A stretch of DNA of 27,015 nt from Gamarada debralockiae. Lineage: Eukaryota; Ascomycota; Leotiomycetes; Helotiales; Hyphodiscaceae. A model generated the notes under the pieces. That model did no database searches. It was not told the origin of the DNA and saw nothing but the letters and a program-made list of their open reading frames with translations. The stretch's first letter is position 1; each line of letters opens with the position of its first letter. The translations under genes were made by a program, and so were the position numbers. The stretch covers positions 1-27,015 of the forward strand of contig NXFV01001354.1 in assembly GCA_002803225.1 (NCBI GenBank), given 5' to 3'. Below, in pieces: positions 1 to 10,212 of the stretch.

Positions 1-531
1 CCAAGAAATTACCTGGGATGGCTTTGCGAAAGTTGTAACTCTTGGCTCAACTAAATCTAGTTTCATCACGACATCCGATTTCTTGGTTCCATGCGCTTTG
101 ATGCTTGGCTTCATCCCTCCTCTTGGACGTTTCACACTTCGGATCATGTGCAAAATGAATTGTGGGTTAACCACTGAAGCAATGTGAACGATTATCATAA
201 AAAATTTTCTGGACGTCGTAAGGGCAAAAGGATGGTGCTGCCTCTATTTCACGTCACTAAAAGAAAGGGCAAACTGAAAGCCTTCATTCGTGGATCTGAT
301 GTCAAAGGAATATCTACTATCTTGACCGAAAGTCCATCGTTACTTGGCACGAGGGAGAAAAAGAAAAATATACCATATATCACACACAGAGAAATCATCC
401 CATACTTGAATCCTCGAAACATTCGCTATAAACGTCTGAGCCAGTGCTAAGCAATATCATTATCACGGCGCGAAAGGAATCCCACGGAAATGTCAAGCCT
501 TTGTCCCTCTTCCAGTAAACCCTTCCAACCC
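1..531. other. Non-coding flank, nothing recognised
   Basis: No ATG-initiated reading frame with family resemblance was found. An 88-codon open stretch at 184-450 (plus) starts with GTG rather than ATG and resembles nothing known to me. The right part should carry the 3' UTR of the minus-strand gene ending at 532. Confidence 0.5.
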
Positions 532-2552
532 TCAAACCATCTGTCGCAGCTTGCGATCAAGTGTCTTCTCATAGATCTTCCGCTCGTGCGCAAAAATGGT
601 CTCCAGAGCATCGTCCAAAAGCTTAATGCCTTTGATGATTTTCTCCAGATTCTTGATCGCCCGCAGTCCCTCCATCTTCCACATACGGTGTTGAACGAAT
701 CGGTGCTCGAAAGCTGCCATATCTCTGCCTTCAATTCGATACTTGAGAAGCAGCTTCGTCAACTCGTATCTGCTCTCGCCGGCTGTGGTGTATCTCTGCC
801 ATCGGCGTTGGCGGAGTTGCTCGAGCCAGGCGCGGTAGTGGGTGAGTCGGTTGATAGCCTGCTATTGTTAGTATGGATGAAACGTGAGACGGAGGGTAGA
901 AGTACCTTGTATTCCATAACGTCTGGGCAGTTCGGACTCTCCAATATCTTCTTAACTTTTCTGCTGAACCATCTTGGGATTGATTGCGTGGTGTTGGGCT
1001 CATGGAATTTCTTTGTGTGGATGACTTGGCCAACATCCATTGTCTGTGAGCTCTGCTCATTGCTAGCTGGAGTATTTAGCTGATTGGTATTGATGGTTTC
1101 GAAGCTCTGAGCTTTGTCAGTCGGAGTTGAGGTCTGCTCAGCCTCGACCTTCTGAGAGATAGGCTTGATGGGCGGAGTGAAGCCGGCCAAGTTGCTGAGG
1201 GCCTTGGAGAAACTTGGAGTTGCGGGGTAGCTGGTGAACTTATCAACCTCGACCTTCCGAGGGATCTTGACCTTGCCGTTCAGATCAAATTGGGCCGGGA
1301 AGTTTATTCGGCCATACCGGAAACCTGGAGTTGAGGCTGCACTGAAGATTTGCTTGACGGAAGAGTCTTCAGAGTCACCCTCTTTGTACTTTTCGGCTTC
1401 GTTGCTGTCATTTCCACTCTCGTTTGTGGAGTTCTCTACTTCCTCACTCTTGGACCGTTCAGTGGGGATGGTTCCAACTTTGGCCTTCATGTTCGATAAC
1501 TCTTCATGGCCATCACTATCGCTTCCGCTCTCACTGGAGGAGCTGTCTACCTCTACGATCTTGGCGTATTGATTAGGGGTGCCTTGGGCTTTGGGCTTCA
1601 ATTTCGAGCTATCCTCAGACTCGTCATCGCTATCATCCTCCTCATCGTCGCTACTGCCGCTTCCGCTCTCGTTGGAGGGGCAGTACACCTCCTCAATCTT
1701 GCCCGGTTGGGTTGTGGGGAGTCTGTGGATAGAGCCATCTTCAGACTCATCATCGCTATCATCTACGTCGGTTCCGCTATGGCTTCCACCCTCACTGGAG
1801 GAGCTATCCAATTCTTCAATCCTGGGATGTTGAGTGGCGCGTTTGGTTTTGGCTTTCATGTTCGAGGCGATATGGACATTGACCTTTTTGATGGGGCCAG
1901 CCTCGGTAATCTTGTTGAAGAAAACGTCCACCTTCTTATCAGTGATGACGTTAGCCTTCTTATTGAGAACGACTTCATTCTTTATCTGCTTGCTGAGACT
2001 AGCGGCAGCGGTGAGGTTGGACTTCTTGTGAACTTGGTCGATGGTAAAGTCGGTCTTTCCTTGCTTGCTGGGAGCAGCAAGGCTGATCTTCTTGCGACCT
2101 TTGCTGGCGGTAAGTTCAGCATCTCCGTGACCGGCGACATTGGTGGTTTTGGTCTCCTGGTGGTCCTGGGCGGTAATCTCAGCCTTTCCTTGGTAGTTTG
2201 TGCCGGCGGCAGTGGTGAGGTCGGTCTTCTGCTGAACTTGGCTGGTGGCCAGCTCGACCTTTGCTTGCTTGCTCAGACCGGCGGCATTAGTGCTGTTGGT
2301 CTTCTTGTGAGCCTGGACGGTGAATTCAGCCTTTCCATGCTTGCTGGGAGTGATGAGGCTGGTCTTCAGGTGAGCTTGGGCTGTGGTGAAGTCAATGTTT
2401 CCTTGCTTGCTAGAATCGATGGCTGTATGGAGGTTGACCTTCTTCTGGCCTTGGTTGGGGTTGAACTTTGCCTTCTTGTTGGGGCGATTGGGGCGCGAAC
2501 TAGAAAGGGATCTCTTTTGTGGAGGACCTGATTCTGTCGGCAGGTTTGCCAT
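532..2552 (-). CDS. Repetitive, acidic, probably nuclear protein of unknown function
   Basis: Two exons are inferred: 2552-906 and 858-532, joined by a 47-nt intron (859-905) with donor GTACTT, branch-like CTAAC and acceptor AG. This gives 657 aa. The open frame reaches 2573, but only through a GTG, so I use the ATG at 2552. Residues 22-29 (NRPNKKAK) look like a nuclear localisation signal. Residues about 45-200 hold five or six degenerate repeats of roughly 24 aa built on SKQGK...Q.HKK..LT.AA. Residues 244-400 hold four repeats of a hydrophobic-acidic core followed by serine and acidic residues (IEELDSSSSE, IVEVDSSSSES), rich in CK2-type sites. The second exon encodes a basic, helical, coiled-coil-like C-terminus (FEHRFVQHRMWKMEGLRAIK), the part most likely to be a conserved domain. 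I do not recognise the family. A chromatin or SUMO-linked role is inference only. Confidence 0.75.
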
Positions 2553-3435
2553 ATTTCCCTGTTTGCCCTTCACGGTGGAAGGTTGATTCGGGTTGTAGTT
2601 GGAACGGAGATGACGAGTCTCGACATTTATTGGTGTACAGGTTGGAGGTTGTGAAAGACTTTTAGAGGAAAGAGGCTGACAGTTAAGTTGACGAGATTGA
2701 CTTCAAAAGTGACATCAATTGGCAAAGATGAGAAGCCTGCAGGCTGTCGTGCGATAGAGCCACGTGATTTGACTCTGTCGATGAGGGCAGGCACTGAAAG
2801 AAAACGATCTGACTTGAGTGTTTGAGATGATGAGAGGAATCGAAGGAGGATAATTCGAGGTGGGTTACTTTACAACTTGCTTATTTTCTAGAGTGTTTGC
2901 TACTCACGGCTGTTGGCTTCGAATATCCCGGTCATTAACCTCCCATGCATATGATAGATCAGACATGCGGTGGGTGCGAGGACATCAGACTTCCAGTAAC
3001 GCAGTTTACCGGACTCCGAAAAATGGAACGCAGGGAGAGACGAGGCATTGAGCCTTTCATGGAACGGTGTTGCTGCTCCTGATGTTCCATAAAGGAAAAG
3101 CAAAAAAGGGGTCGAATTGTGTGGGAAGCTGGCGTGTGAGGGCACCTTGGACGGCGAACTTTGGGTGGTAAATTTGCCCTATTCTCATGGTCTCAATTGA
3201 GAATGCGTTACTGTGTTTAGGCTTCCAAAAGGGGTGAGAAACGATCCATTCACTCAAACAGGCCATGCTTGCATCACCGCCGATCATATTGCATAATCCA
3301 GCCAAGGGGCATGGAGCTGTTGGAGCCTCTTAACACGCACCAGCACGCAAAGGCCTTGCTGACAAATCAACTCCATCAATTAAGCACGACGATCGAAAAA
3401 CAGAGACAAGATATCCTCGATCAACACCAACAACC
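2553..3435. promoter_or_regulatory. Divergent intergenic region between two genes
   Basis: This 883-bp stretch separates the starts of the minus-strand repetitive protein and the plus-strand mitochondrial protein, so it should contain both promoters and 5' UTRs. No coding frame with family resemblance was seen. CACGTGAT lies at 2761-2768. Confidence 0.5.
2761..2768. promoter_or_regulatory. CACGTGAT E-box-like site
   Basis: CACGTGAT is the reverse complement of ATCACGTG, the core bound by Cbf1-type bHLH factors in fungi. It lies about 209 bp upstream of the ATG at 2552 and 668 bp upstream of the ATG at 3436. A single short match can arise by chance. Confidence 0.3.
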
Positions 3436-5097
3436 ATGCAACCACGACTCCCAATCCGAAGAATACTCTTTCTGAAACCATTCCGACCTCCTAATTCTCC
3501 TCGGCCCTTCACCCAAAACACACTCACCCCACGATTGCGACCCCAGCTTCCTTTTCTTAGCCCGCCCAACCGCCGCCCAATAGTGCGATTCCTCACAACA
3601 GAACGAAGGCAATGGATCAAGGATGAGGTATGGCGCGCAGGGAAATACACCACAGTGCTCTGGACGGCAACGATTCTCCTCCTGTCAATTGCGTTTGGTG
3701 TGCAGCAAGAATGGCTGGAGCGCAAATTCCCTTCGCCGCACGAATGGTCCTGGGTTACTCGAAAGAACTTCAGAAGCGCAAGATGGGATGAAGATCATGA
3801 TGAAGATGGGAATGGTCTGGTGGACTGGGCGAGAACTGGAGAGGCCTATCGTCAATTGATTCGGAGGCTTGAGGACCCTGGTATTGATGGAGCTGGTCTT
3901 CAGGATCAGGATGAAGGGGGCATTTTGGTGGCCGGAATTGGGAGGACGGGTTTTGATATTACGAACAAGCCGGAGTCTTGGAGGCGTGGATATTATGAGG
4001 TGCTCATGGGAGCTGCGAGGGCTGCAGAACATCTTGATGGCTGGGTCAGGGATAAGACTCGGAATGTTGCGTTTCCTGCGAATGTTGTGATCGGTCCTTC
4101 GAATCCGGATCCTCGACCAGTACCGCCAGGCGCGAAGTCAGCGCCGAGAGAGGAAGACTGCGAACCGGCATTTGAAGCCCCCGAAACTTACTACATGCGA
4201 ATTCTCACCTCACAAGGGTTTACGGAGAAACAGAGAGTGGATGCGGCGCTGGCATACGGAGCATGGTTGGATTTCAAACGCACGCCGGAGACAGCTCTCG
4301 AGATGTACAAATGGGCTCTCGATATTGCGACTGCTGGGTCATCAAAACCTGTCGTCGACCGCACAACTGGGATCCTCAACACGGATGCTGAAGCTCCATC
4401 CGCAAATGTCCTGGCGGCTACTACGGCTCTTGCTACCCACTATGCGCTCAACTCCAATCTTGCAGTTGCGCTCCCAATATTCCTCTCCGTTCTTCGTGCG
4501 CGGAGATCACTCCCTGAGGCGCCAGCTACGATGCTCTCGACACTTACTCCGGACGAAGAAGACAACGGGATCATGAAGGCTGTCATGTCCCTCGTAAAGT
4601 CTGCCCTCGTAGCACCCAAATACCCTCCTCCACCTTCCGATGGGACTTTGCCACCAACGCGCAGCCCAAAAGAGCGCTGTGAAGAAGCGGGCATCATGAC
4701 TTACATCGGGGAGATATTATATGCATCCAAGGCCAGCAAGACGAGTAGGGAAGATGGACTGGCGTGGACGCGAGAAGCTGTTGATATTGCGGAGGAGGAA
4801 TTGAGAGGCAAGAGGATTAATAAAGAGGGAAAGCAAACATGCAAGCAATGCTTAGAAGTCGGATTGGGCAACTGGACTAAAATGGTGGAGAAGCTAGCTC
4901 GGGAAGAACAGGAAGCGAAAGCTGCAAAGGGCTCGAAAGTGGGTGGATGGCTTGGCTTTGGCGGTGATGAACAGAAGGAAATAATTGGGAGATGGGAGAG
5001 CGAGAAGCAAGTTATCAAGGAGAGATCGAGACGGGCAAGCGAATTGTTGGGTAGTTCCAGTCGTGGCCCTCCTGGAAGCAGCTTTCTGCATGCGTAG
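3436..5097 (+). CDS. Mitochondrial inner-membrane TPR-like protein (Mgr3-like architecture)
   Basis: An intronless ATG-to-TAG frame of 553 aa. The N-terminus (residues 1-50) is arginine- and proline-rich and free of acidic residues, as expected of a mitochondrial presequence. One hydrophobic helix follows at about 71-90 (YTTVLWTATILLLSIAFGVQ). The rest is soluble: an acidic segment (115-130), then alanine- and leucine-rich helical repeats at about 180-205 and 250-480 that look TPR-like (AALAYGAWLDFKRTPETALEMYKWAL). Presequence, one membrane helix and TPR-like helices match the layout of yeast Mgr3, the i-AAA protease adaptor. That assignment is inference from architecture, since Mgr3-type sequences diverge strongly. 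The gene converges on the Arb2-domain gene, with only 3 bp between stop codons. Confidence 0.85.
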   Translation: MQPRLPIRRILFLKPFRPPNSPRPFTQNTLTPRLRPQLPFLSPPNRRPIVRFLTTERRQWIKDEVWRAGKYTTVLWTATILLLSIAFGVQQEWLERKFPSPHEWSWVTRKNFRSARWDEDHDEDGNGLVDWARTGEAYRQLIRRLEDPGIDGAGLQDQDEGGILVAGIGRTGFDITNKPESWRRGYYEVLMGAARAAEHLDGWVRDKTRNVAFPANVVIGPSNPDPRPVPPGAKSAPREEDCEPAFEAPETYYMRILTSQGFTEKQRVDAALAYGAWLDFKRTPETALEMYKWALDIATAGSSKPVVDRTTGILNTDAEAPSANVLAATTALATHYALNSNLAVALPIFLSVLRARRSLPEAPATMLSTLTPDEEDNGIMKAVMSLVKSALVAPKYPPPPSDGTLPPTRSPKERCEEAGIMTYIGEILYASKASKTSREDGLAWTREAVDIAEEELRGKRINKEGKQTCKQCLEVGLGNWTKMVEKLAREEQEAKAAKGSKVGGWLGFGGDEQKEIIGRWESEKQVIKERSRRASELLGSSSRGPPGSSFLHA

Positions 5098-5100
5098 ATA

Positions 5101-6662
5101 TCACTGGGCGGAGTTGACTTGGGATATGGAGTTGAAGTCAAATGTATGATTATTAGCATCAAGCAAGCCTCCCGTGAAGAATTCCTGCATGTGGCTCTTC
5201 GTTGGTGTGAAATAACCTCCCATGAACTCAAAGAGACGCAGCATATTCCCAACCTCCATGATATCGAGTCGTTCCATCGCCTCTAGAGCCTTATGCAAGT
5301 GAGAAAAAGCCGTAAACGCAAACTCCTTATCTCTCGTCACTATCTCAAGCCATAACCTCTCCCTGCCCGTCCTCTTCGATTTCCTCGACTTCCTCTACCC
5401 GATTGAAGTTGATACCTGGCGTATCCTGTTCCTCTTCCTCATCGCTCTCAACATCACCGAATCTCGCAAAAACAGGATTGGCATACTCAGGGTCCTCCGC
5501 AACCTCCTGGAACCAATCCACCACCGTCTTGTATCCCTTCGGAAGCATAGTCTCGGTATAATACGGCTCCCCCAGGCTGAAGACAGGACAACCATGGGCA
5601 TCAACTAATTTGCCGCCATCATGTCCAGCAATGAACGTGCCACAAGGTTCCTGAGAGACAAGGTATGCTCGTCCACTCTGTATCTATTGTCAGTTGAAGC
5701 TATAGATATGGGAATGGGAAAAGTCATACCTTCTGAAGCCAATGAGCAAATTTCTTGTTCTTAATATCACTCGCATGATAAAAAGTAGCAACACAGGCAA
5801 AAGCACCCATTCTTCCGCCCCACTTCTTCCAATTCTCACCATCATCCAAGAACTCCGCAACCCTCAGAGCACCCTCCGAAACACCCACAACGTCCAACAT
5901 CGCCTTCGGATCGCAAAGCTCCTTGACCACATGATTAAAGATGTAGTCAACATGCTCCTTTGTGTTCTCATTGCCCGGAATAGTGTTCTTCTCACCAAAG
6001 CGGTATGGGAACTCAACCGCGCTCTTTTGAGGAAGAGCAAACCAACTGGTCTGCGTCACTGCCTTTCGTCCTCGTCGCCACCAGCGCAGCTGCACCATAT
6101 TCGCTAATATGATACCGGGTGAGTTGGGGAGAGACTGAATGTATTTGACCATGTTGATGGCAGAGCCAACATTGATTCCGCCTTTGCCGCCGATGATGCG
6201 GTAGGCGAAGACGCCGAGGTCTTGGTTGTGTTCGTAGAAGAGGATGATGACTCGTTTCTTTGTCCTGATGTCTGCAGAGGCGAAGATTTTGATATTGGGG
6301 TCGGTTTCTTTGGCATTGAAAGGGAGGCGGATCTTAGAGAGGCCGAGGGAGGTAAGGCGGTCAGAGATGATGGTGCGGATTGCTTCTGTTCAAGGTGAGC
6401 TTAGGGACGGGGAAGAGGAGGCCAGGACTGACCGTTCATGGACTCCCGCTGGATGATGTTGTACCGGTCGTTTTTGGTGAGGAAGAACTTGAAGTAGGCT
6501 TTGGGGTTCTCGATGCTGCGGATCTCATCTTTGTCATTGATGAAGTAGCTATGTTTGTCAGTATGAGGCAGAGTGAGGGGAACAAGGAGCTTACCCTAAA
6601 CCTTCGAGAGTAGTTGGGTAGACTGGGTCTTTGGGAAGACCCGATTGCAGACGGCGGAACAT
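5101..6662 (-). CDS. Arb2-domain protein (alpha/beta-hydrolase-like), possible frame break near 3' end
   Basis: Exons are 6662-6595, 6548-6433, 6385-5730 and 5677 onward, with introns of 46, 47 and 52 nt. The start MFRRLQSGLP and the following YFINDKDEIRSIENP and IGGKGGINVGSAIN segments are typical of the Arb2 family (fission-yeast Arb2, the C-terminus of Hda1/Clr3, animal FAM172). GVSEG at the DVVGVSEGALR segment resembles a nucleophile elbow (GxSxG). Known family roles are RNAi and heterochromatin factors; the catalytic state is unknown. The last exon reads through an acidic tract to TGA at 5345-5347 (390 aa), but a well-preserved family-like tail (RLWLEIVTRDKEF ... FMGGYFTPTKSH) lies in another frame and ends at TGA 5101-5103. 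A 40-nt intron (5359-5398, GT..AG) would join them in frame and give 458 aa. A frameshift or sequence error is the alternative. Confidence 0.8.
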
Positions 6663-7472
6663 CGTCGCGGTTGGTGTATAGAAGTGAGGGGTGGTTGTGA
6701 TGTGGAGGAGGCGGGTGTTGCGAAGAGTGTAGTAGGTAATTGAAGTGGGAGCAGAGGGCGAAGCAAATGCTTTGAATTGGTGAGTGACTGCCTGTCTTGA
6801 CAGATGACGATGTGGAATTCTCAAGGCGTGGAGGGAGAAACGAAGAGTAGGTGCACCCGAGACTTGGAGAAAGATCGGATCTGAGACAGGGAATCGACGT
6901 CACACTTCTTGTATGCACTTCATGTATGAGGGGTGAATTACTGATTCGCTCTATTGAAATGATCTGAAAGAGCAGCCGCATCAAAAGATTGTGATCGAGA
7001 TACTTGTTATGGAATTTACTTGTTTGCATTCAGTCGGGAAGCCACCACTGACAGCAGAAAGACAACAAACACGACCGAGAACTTGCTCGGAGCCAATGAT
7101 ATAAATTGCAAGTTTTACTTACTCATGGACTTTTAAACCCTTCTGATTCTATGGAATTTAAATGTCTCATGATCACAGGTATGGATTTCTGCCCTTGCAG
7201 ATTTACCTCGCAGCGAGAGAGTTGCAAGTACGAGCGCATTGATCGGCTTGTGTATTAAATCTGGGTTCTCGATGTTGTATTTTTCAGCCTGTGAGGTTAT
7301 GTCCTCCTCCGTACGGCGCGCAGGTCCTCTTTAACGCCTCCCAGTATTCTACAAAATGTCCCACATCTTACAGGCCATGTACAACCACCTCTCGACATCA
7401 TCTGCCGGCCTGGGGGCGGTATGGGCGAACAGCGCAACTCTCACACCTCTAACCCTCCTACCCAATTGCCAT
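6663..7472. other. Intergenic: Arb2 promoter and uS14m 3' flank
   Basis: This 810-bp stretch lies upstream of the Arb2 gene and downstream of the uS14m gene, both on the minus strand. Open stretches here lack family resemblance. An ATG at 7356 (plus) opens a frame of about 50 codons that I do not consider a gene. Confidence 0.5.
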
Positions 7473-7981
7473 CTACCAACTGGCCTTCTTCACTCCAGGT
7501 ATTGATCCAGCCAAAGCGTTGATTCGGAAGTTGTACTTTTGGCAAACCGAGTCAGCATCTGTTCATAGTATCTTCTCGCCAGTCCACAAGGAGAAGGATT
7601 GGTCCTCCACAGATTTCACGTACCCTCGACATCCTAAAGTCTCTCAAAATACCCCTCCCCTTCCCTCCTTCTATACATCGATTCCGAATCTGCGTAGATC
7701 GTGTGTAGCAATGCATCTGGGTCAATTGAAGCTGTGCTTGCGCTCGGGTTCGCGCGGGGAGGGTCATATTGCGGATGATGTATCGTAGAGCTTGTCTATG
7801 GGCCAGAATTCAATTAGCAGAGATTCCAATGGTTCGGAGGAATTCGAATGAGGGCATGGCATGAACGCTCTTACCTCTCGGGCTCATGTTCAGCAAAAAC
7901 CTTCCTCTTGGTGTGATCTCGGATGACCTTGATATTGACAAAGCATCCCAGGTCCAGCTTCTTCGATCGGAACATCGACAT
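7473..7981 (-). CDS. MRP2: Mitochondrial small-subunit ribosomal protein uS14m
   Basis: Three exons are inferred: 7981-7875, 7795-7624 and 7535-7473, with introns of 79 and 88 nt and good donors (GTAAGA, GTACGT). They give 113 aa, close to the 115 aa of yeast Mrp2. The protein starts MSMFRSKKLDLGCFVN, continues with VIRDHTKRKVF and ALRYIIRNMTLPARTRAQAQ, and has the S14 signature region TRSTQIRNRC and GKGRGILRDFRMSR. It ends INALAGSIPGVKKASW, the usual C-terminus of bacterial and mitochondrial S14. It should assemble into the head of the mitoribosomal small subunit and support translation of mitochondrial mRNAs. Each exon is short, so it is easily missed as a single open frame. Its start is 191 bp from the start of the divergent DUF7730-like gene. 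Confidence 0.93.
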
Positions 7982-8172
7982 CTTGGTGGTTGTGTGCGAT
8001 ATGATGCGCAATAACGGCGTGAGGTTGTAGAGAAATTGGAATTTCCATTGACAGCACTAGCTACGGTGGCCATTTTCGAGCCTCAGCCAAGCCAACCTCA
8101 GCCTCGCCTCCCTTCAACTCCGACGCCTTGCATCGCACGAAAGTATATCCTCAGCATTTCCGTCTTTCACAT
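7982..8172. promoter_or_regulatory. Probable bidirectional promoter (uS14m / DUF7730-like gene)
   Basis: Only 191 bp separate the inferred start codons of the two divergent genes, so both promoters must overlap or share elements if the models are right. No convincing TATA box was seen. Confidence 0.4.
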
Positions 8173-9268
8173 ATGAAACCGGTAGGTTTGTTTCCTTACA
8201 TTTTCTATGCTCCAACCCTCGTTTTCAAGTCACCCATCTTGAGGCTCGAACTTCAACGGGGTCAACCCAGTTTGCATCCTCGCCCACATTCTCCTTATCC
8301 CCTATTTCTGTTTTGTATGCGTCGGCCGCTGCTGTGGGTTTCATCTGGGCTGCTATCCACGTCTAGGTGCAACACGAGGAGGAAGACGGGAGTATGAAAG
8401 GATCAAATATGTTCGCAGATGCCAGAAGCAACGCAGGAGAAACGAACCCAGACCACTACATCATCGCCGTCGAGCTTTATCGTTCTCATCGCTGTTTTAA
8501 GACGACTCACAATCTTCCCCCCTACTCCGCCTCCCCACCGAGATCCGCCAACAGATGTTCACCGAAGTTCTGGGCCACAGCGTTCTACATCTAGTCCAGC
8601 TTCCGAAAAGACTTGGTCACATCCGATGCAGAGGATGCAGAATCGATGTTGGAACTGCTCCATTTCATGACCTCGCTCGAGATTGCTTCGCCCCTGCAAC
8701 TGTGCAAACCTATCGTCACGACGAGCTCCTAGATATAGCAGCAAGATCCGATGGCGGCCTCGCCCTCCTACAAACCTGTCGCCAAATATATACAGAGTCG
8801 ATCTTTTCTTTTGTACAGTACACAGCAAACACATTTGACATCAATCACGCCCAAATACTCATCTACCTATCTCGAACTATCCTTCCCTCCCGCCTCGAAA
8901 GTATCAGAAGTCTGCAGCTGACCTGGACGGGCCGCTGCTTTACCCCATATCATTTTGACGATCCAGCGCACGATGCTTTCAGGGCTCCGGATGATAAGGG
9001 TGCGTGGGAGAGCATGTTGGATATTGTAGGCACCAGAATGAAAGGGCTGAGGAACTTGAAACTGCGACTCGACTATTGCGTGGAGTATATAGACTTTCCG
9101 TGGCAAATACAACTTCCATCTGATGCACAGGAGAAGCTAGAAATGATGCTTCAGAGTCTGCGGCTTAGAGTGAAGGATCTGGACAAGTTTGACCTGGAGA
9201 TTGTGGGTGAAGGTTGGGAGACGGAACGGTTGGAGAAGGAGACGAGGGATGTCGCCTGCATGAAGTAG
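8173..9268 (+). CDS. DUF7730-like (F-box-like N-terminus) fungal protein of unknown function
   Basis: The core exon (8502-9268) is certain in frame. It begins after acceptor TTTTAAG and encodes LLRLPTEIRQQMFTEVLGH, followed by LALLQTCRQIYTESI, FDINHAQILIYLSRTILPS, and a tail with many leucines and acidic residues. LP-EIR followed by LLQTCRQIY and a later SLQLTW/LKLRL segment is the pattern of the large fungal DUF7730/F-box-like family, whose members are mostly uncharacterised. The 5' end is a model: exon 8173-8181 (MKP), intron 8182-8366, exon 8367-8391, intron 8392-8501 (GTATGA..AAG), giving 266 aa starting MKPVQHEEEDGND. A different upstream start is possible. An in-frame TAA just before 8502 shows that an intron or another start is required. 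Confidence 0.7.
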
Positions 9269-10212
9269 CTCAAGTTGATGCTGTTATGCGCAATATATCG
9301 ATCACGCTTTGCACCTTGAAGTATTTCATCAAGATGTGTTTTACAACGCAAAACGGTTGGCAACCTTAGGTGGTTTGTTTGGAGAGCATCACTTACATCC
9401 TAACCTCATAATTGAGCGCCCTCATAGCAGCAATTGGTATGTTTCAATGAATAAGCCTAGTCGGTTGGTGATAACGCAGCTGTGGATTCAGAATTTTTGG
9501 AGTCCCTCGATGTCTTCGTTCGCTGCCTGGTACCGCCATATCCACACTCGGAGCAATATAAGTATGGAATCCCAGGCAATACGTATGGTCGAACAGAGGC
9601 GGTGTTTGGAGAGCGTCTACCTGCTCGTTGTACCTTCATTCTTTAATGCACTAAAGCTCAAGTATCAGGGGTCAGAGAAAGAGCCTTGTCAGCTTACTTC
9701 AGCGTCGTTGGTACTCGGATGGACTCCTACCACCGATGTCGTGAGGTATTAATTACAAGTGCCTGTTCATTCCCTTCTATTAGTCCATTTTATTGTTAAG
9801 ATCTGCCAGCTTGAACAATTATCGCTTCAAATATTAATCTTTTCGACTTTTTTATCTCACGGCTGTAGTGTTTGTCTTTCTGCTCCGATCTTAAACCGTA
9901 TCCGGCCATGCGGGAACGGAGGTTCCAGAAGTCGCCCCCATCTACGGAGTGCAATGGCAGCATATCCTCTTCCGATCATTCCAAGGGCGCGGAACACTGA
10001 TATCCTCTCCTTGTCTGGTGGGATGACCTGCCGCCCTTTCTTCGCGATAATTAATACATCTATAGCAGCTACCGACCTCAATCGAATTCCCATCGCAAAT
10101 GTATACAAACCTCGGTGCATCTACAATTGTTGTAAAGTATCACTACATGCACTCGTAGCAAGTGAAAGAGCCTTTGAGCTCTATTGGAAGAGGAGTATCA
10201 TGTGACGGCTAG
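9269..10212. other. Decayed or non-coding region, nothing identified
   Basis: Open stretches on plus (9309-9752, 9759-10205) start with TTG or GTG and resemble no family I know. A minus stretch (9857-10120) of 87 codons has an even amino-acid mix but no recognisable motif. The segment lies next to a broken gene and may be old repeat or gene debris. Confidence 0.4.

Noticed and set aside
490..1083. 197-codon open frame on plus
   Set aside because: It lies opposite the second exon and intron of the minus-strand gene, whose splice junction and C-terminus make better sense.
1506..2531. 341-codon open frame on plus, antisense to the repetitive protein
   Set aside because: It mirrors the low-complexity repeats of the minus-strand gene, has a Gly/Leu-biased composition typical of a shadow frame, and shows no family resemblance.
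4701..5252. 183-codon minus frame overlapping the end of the TPR-like gene
   Set aside because: It is a shadow of the plus-strand coding frame, Ser/Pro/Leu-biased, and conflicts with the Arb2 3' end.
9309..9752. 147-codon frame on plus
   Set aside because: It starts with TTG, with no ATG near the start, no motif and no acceptable splice context.
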